From the NCBI GenBank assembly GCA_026983935.1, contig JALSTC010000012.1, positions 1 to 5,794 on the forward strand: a DNA stretch of 5,794 nt. The letters are read 5' to 3'. The notes below the pieces were generated by a model, which saw only the letters and a list, made by a program, of their open reading frames with translations, ran no database searches and was not told the DNA's origin. This document shows positions 4,706-5,794 of the stretch, one piece after another; position 1 is the first letter of the stretch; the number at the start of each line of letters is the position of its first letter. Both the position numbers and the translations under genes were made by a program. Source of the DNA: Ardenticatenia bacterium (GTDB lineage: Bacteria; Chloroflexota; Anaerolineae; Aggregatilineales; Ch27).

Positions 4706-5794
4706 ATGTACTTACGAACGCCCAAACGCTATACCCCCAAAGGCAAACGCCGCCGCCTGATCAATCTGCGCTGGTGGTGGCTCTACGTGCTGACGGCGGT
4801 TGTGGTCGTCGTCGGCGCGGGCATCTGGCAGATACGCGATATGCTGCGTGAGCCGATCGAAGCGGCCATCGCCACGCAGATGCAGGCCGCCGCCGATCAG
4901 GTCGCCACGATGCAGGCCCCCACCCCCACACCGACCGACTCGCCGATCAATTATCTGGTCGTCGCCAACGCGGCCTATGAGCGCGGCGCGGTCGAGGAAG
5001 CCATCGCCAACTACGCGCTGGCCGCTGAGGGGATGCCCAACGACGTGGAAGTCTACTTCCGTCTGGCGCACCTGCTGATCACCAACGGCAAGCTGGATGA
5101 AGCGCTGGACGCCGCCGAACGGGCGATCAACGCCGATCCCTACGATCCACGCGGCTGGGCCATTCGCGGCATGGCCTATGACTGGTTGGGCGAATATGAG
5201 GAGGCCGTCGCCAGCCTGCTGCACGCGCTGGAGCTGGACCCCGACAGCGCCGTGGCGCATGCCTTCCTGGCGGAAGCCTACCTGGACATGCGCAGCCCGG
5301 ACCGCGCCCTGGAACAGGCCGAGATCGCGCTCTCACTGGACCCGACCGACTTCAACGTGCAGCGCAACTACGGCTATGTGCTGGAATGGACGGGCGACTA
5401 TGACAGCGCGGTCGAAGCCTACCGCCGCGCCCTGCAGCTTGCCCCCTCACGAACGTACATCGCCTTCAATCTGGCCGACCTGTACTTCCGCCAGGGCGAC
5501 TACCAGGACGGCATCGATCTGCTGCGGGCGATCATTGACCGCAACCCGGAGAGCGCCACCGCACACTTTAAGCTGGGCGTGGCGCTGTACCAGTACTTCG
5601 GTGAATGGGAGCAGGCGCGGGGAGAATTTGAGCGATGCGTGTCCATTTCCCCGGATAACGTGAGCTGCCTCTCGCTGCTGGGAGCCTTACAGCGGCGGGA
5701 TGGCGAGTACAATCTGTGCGCCCGCACACTCGATCATGCCATCCAGGCCGGAAGCCAGAATCCGGAGGATTACTACCTGGGCGGGACGTGCTAC
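4706..5794 (+). CDS. Membrane-anchored TPR protein, paralogue 3 (partial, runs off window)
   Basis: 363 codons are open to the window edge with no stop, so the C-terminus is missing. Residues 1-22 are very basic (KGKRRR at 12-17); the helix is about 23-41 (WWWLYVLTAVVVVVGAGIW), giving N-in, outside-facing topology. Residues 44-71 form a longer charged, probably helical stalk than in the other two, then linker APTPTPTDSP. TPR units have prolines at 111, 145, 179, 213, 247, 281 and 316; the last spacing is 35. Units 1-6 match units 1-6 of paralogues 1 and 2 (for example EWTGDYDSAV at 227-236 against TWTGRYDLAV), but the unit that carries their first cysteine pair is absent. Cysteines are 311, 321, 338 and 362. 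ATG 4706 is the only possible start, as two in-frame stops precede it; its RBS is weak. Confidence 0.88.
   Translation, partial: MYLRTPKRYTPKGKRRRLINLRWWWLYVLTAVVVVVGAGIWQIRDMLREPIEAAIATQMQAAADQVATMQAPTPTPTDSPINYLVVANAAYERGAVEEAIANYALAAEGMPNDVEVYFRLAHLLITNGKLDEALDAAERAINADPYDPRGWAIRGMAYDWLGEYEEAVASLLHALELDPDSAVAHAFLAEAYLDMRSPDRALEQAEIALSLDPTDFNVQRNYGYVLEWTGDYDSAVEAYRRALQLAPSRTYIAFNLADLYFRQGDYQDGIDLLRAIIDRNPESATAHFKLGVALYQYFGEWEQARGEFERCVSISPDNVSCLSLLGALQRRDGEYNLCARTLDHAIQAGSQNPEDYYLGGTCY

Larger units (their letters stand above)
2172..5794 (+). repeat. Tandem triplication of a membrane-anchored TPR gene
   Basis: Three adjacent same-strand genes share the order basic N-terminus, single helix, Pro-Thr linker, TPR array. 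Copies 1 and 2 also share near-identical DNA blocks, for example a 19-base match (GGAGGGGCTGCGGCTCTGC) near 3303 and 4535, and TACTGCGAGCAGGCGCT near 3043 and 4274. Copy 3 is more diverged. This implies one older and one more recent duplication. Confidence 0.8.

Overview
The window reads as a high-GC bacterial chromosome segment, most likely from a Chloroflexota (Anaerolineae-like) genome. The reasons are indirect: membrane-anchored exported proteins with Pro-Thr linkers (PTPTP-type), TIR and FHA signalling modules close together, and an extended -10 element of the form TGTGGTACGAT. No rRNA, tRNA, mobile element or CRISPR array is visible, so the taxonomic call is an inference.

Layout. (1) 1-91, + strand: last 29 codons of a gene that starts upstream of the window. 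(2) 94-1290, +: a membrane-tethered protein with a Pro-rich linker, an uncharacterised middle domain and a C-terminal TIR domain. It starts 2 nt after the previous stop codon. (3) 1339-1908, -: a small zinc-ribbon plus FHA protein, convergent with the TIR gene; an intrinsic terminator for it lies between the two genes. (4) 1909-2171: divergent intergenic region with a probable promoter for the TPR genes and a doubtful 43-codon ORF. (5) 2172-3410, 3413-4606 and 4706 to the window end, all +: three tandem paralogues, each with a basic N-terminus, one membrane helix, a Pro-Thr linker and an array of 34-residue TPR units. The third is cut off by the window end.

How it may fit together. The predicted topologies are opposite. 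The TIR protein should face the cytoplasm (N-out, basic residues after the helix). The TPR proteins should face the outside (basic residues before the helix). The FHA protein is soluble and would read phosphothreonine inside the cell. A link between these parts is only inferred from adjacency.

The most notable signal is in the TPR proteins. The two complete ones contain exactly six cysteines each, all in the C-terminal third and at identical spacing. The third paralogue lacks the one repeat unit that carries the first cysteine pair, and it shifts two other cysteines in opposite directions by three residues. This pattern suggests disulfide-stapled extracytoplasmic TPR superhelices.
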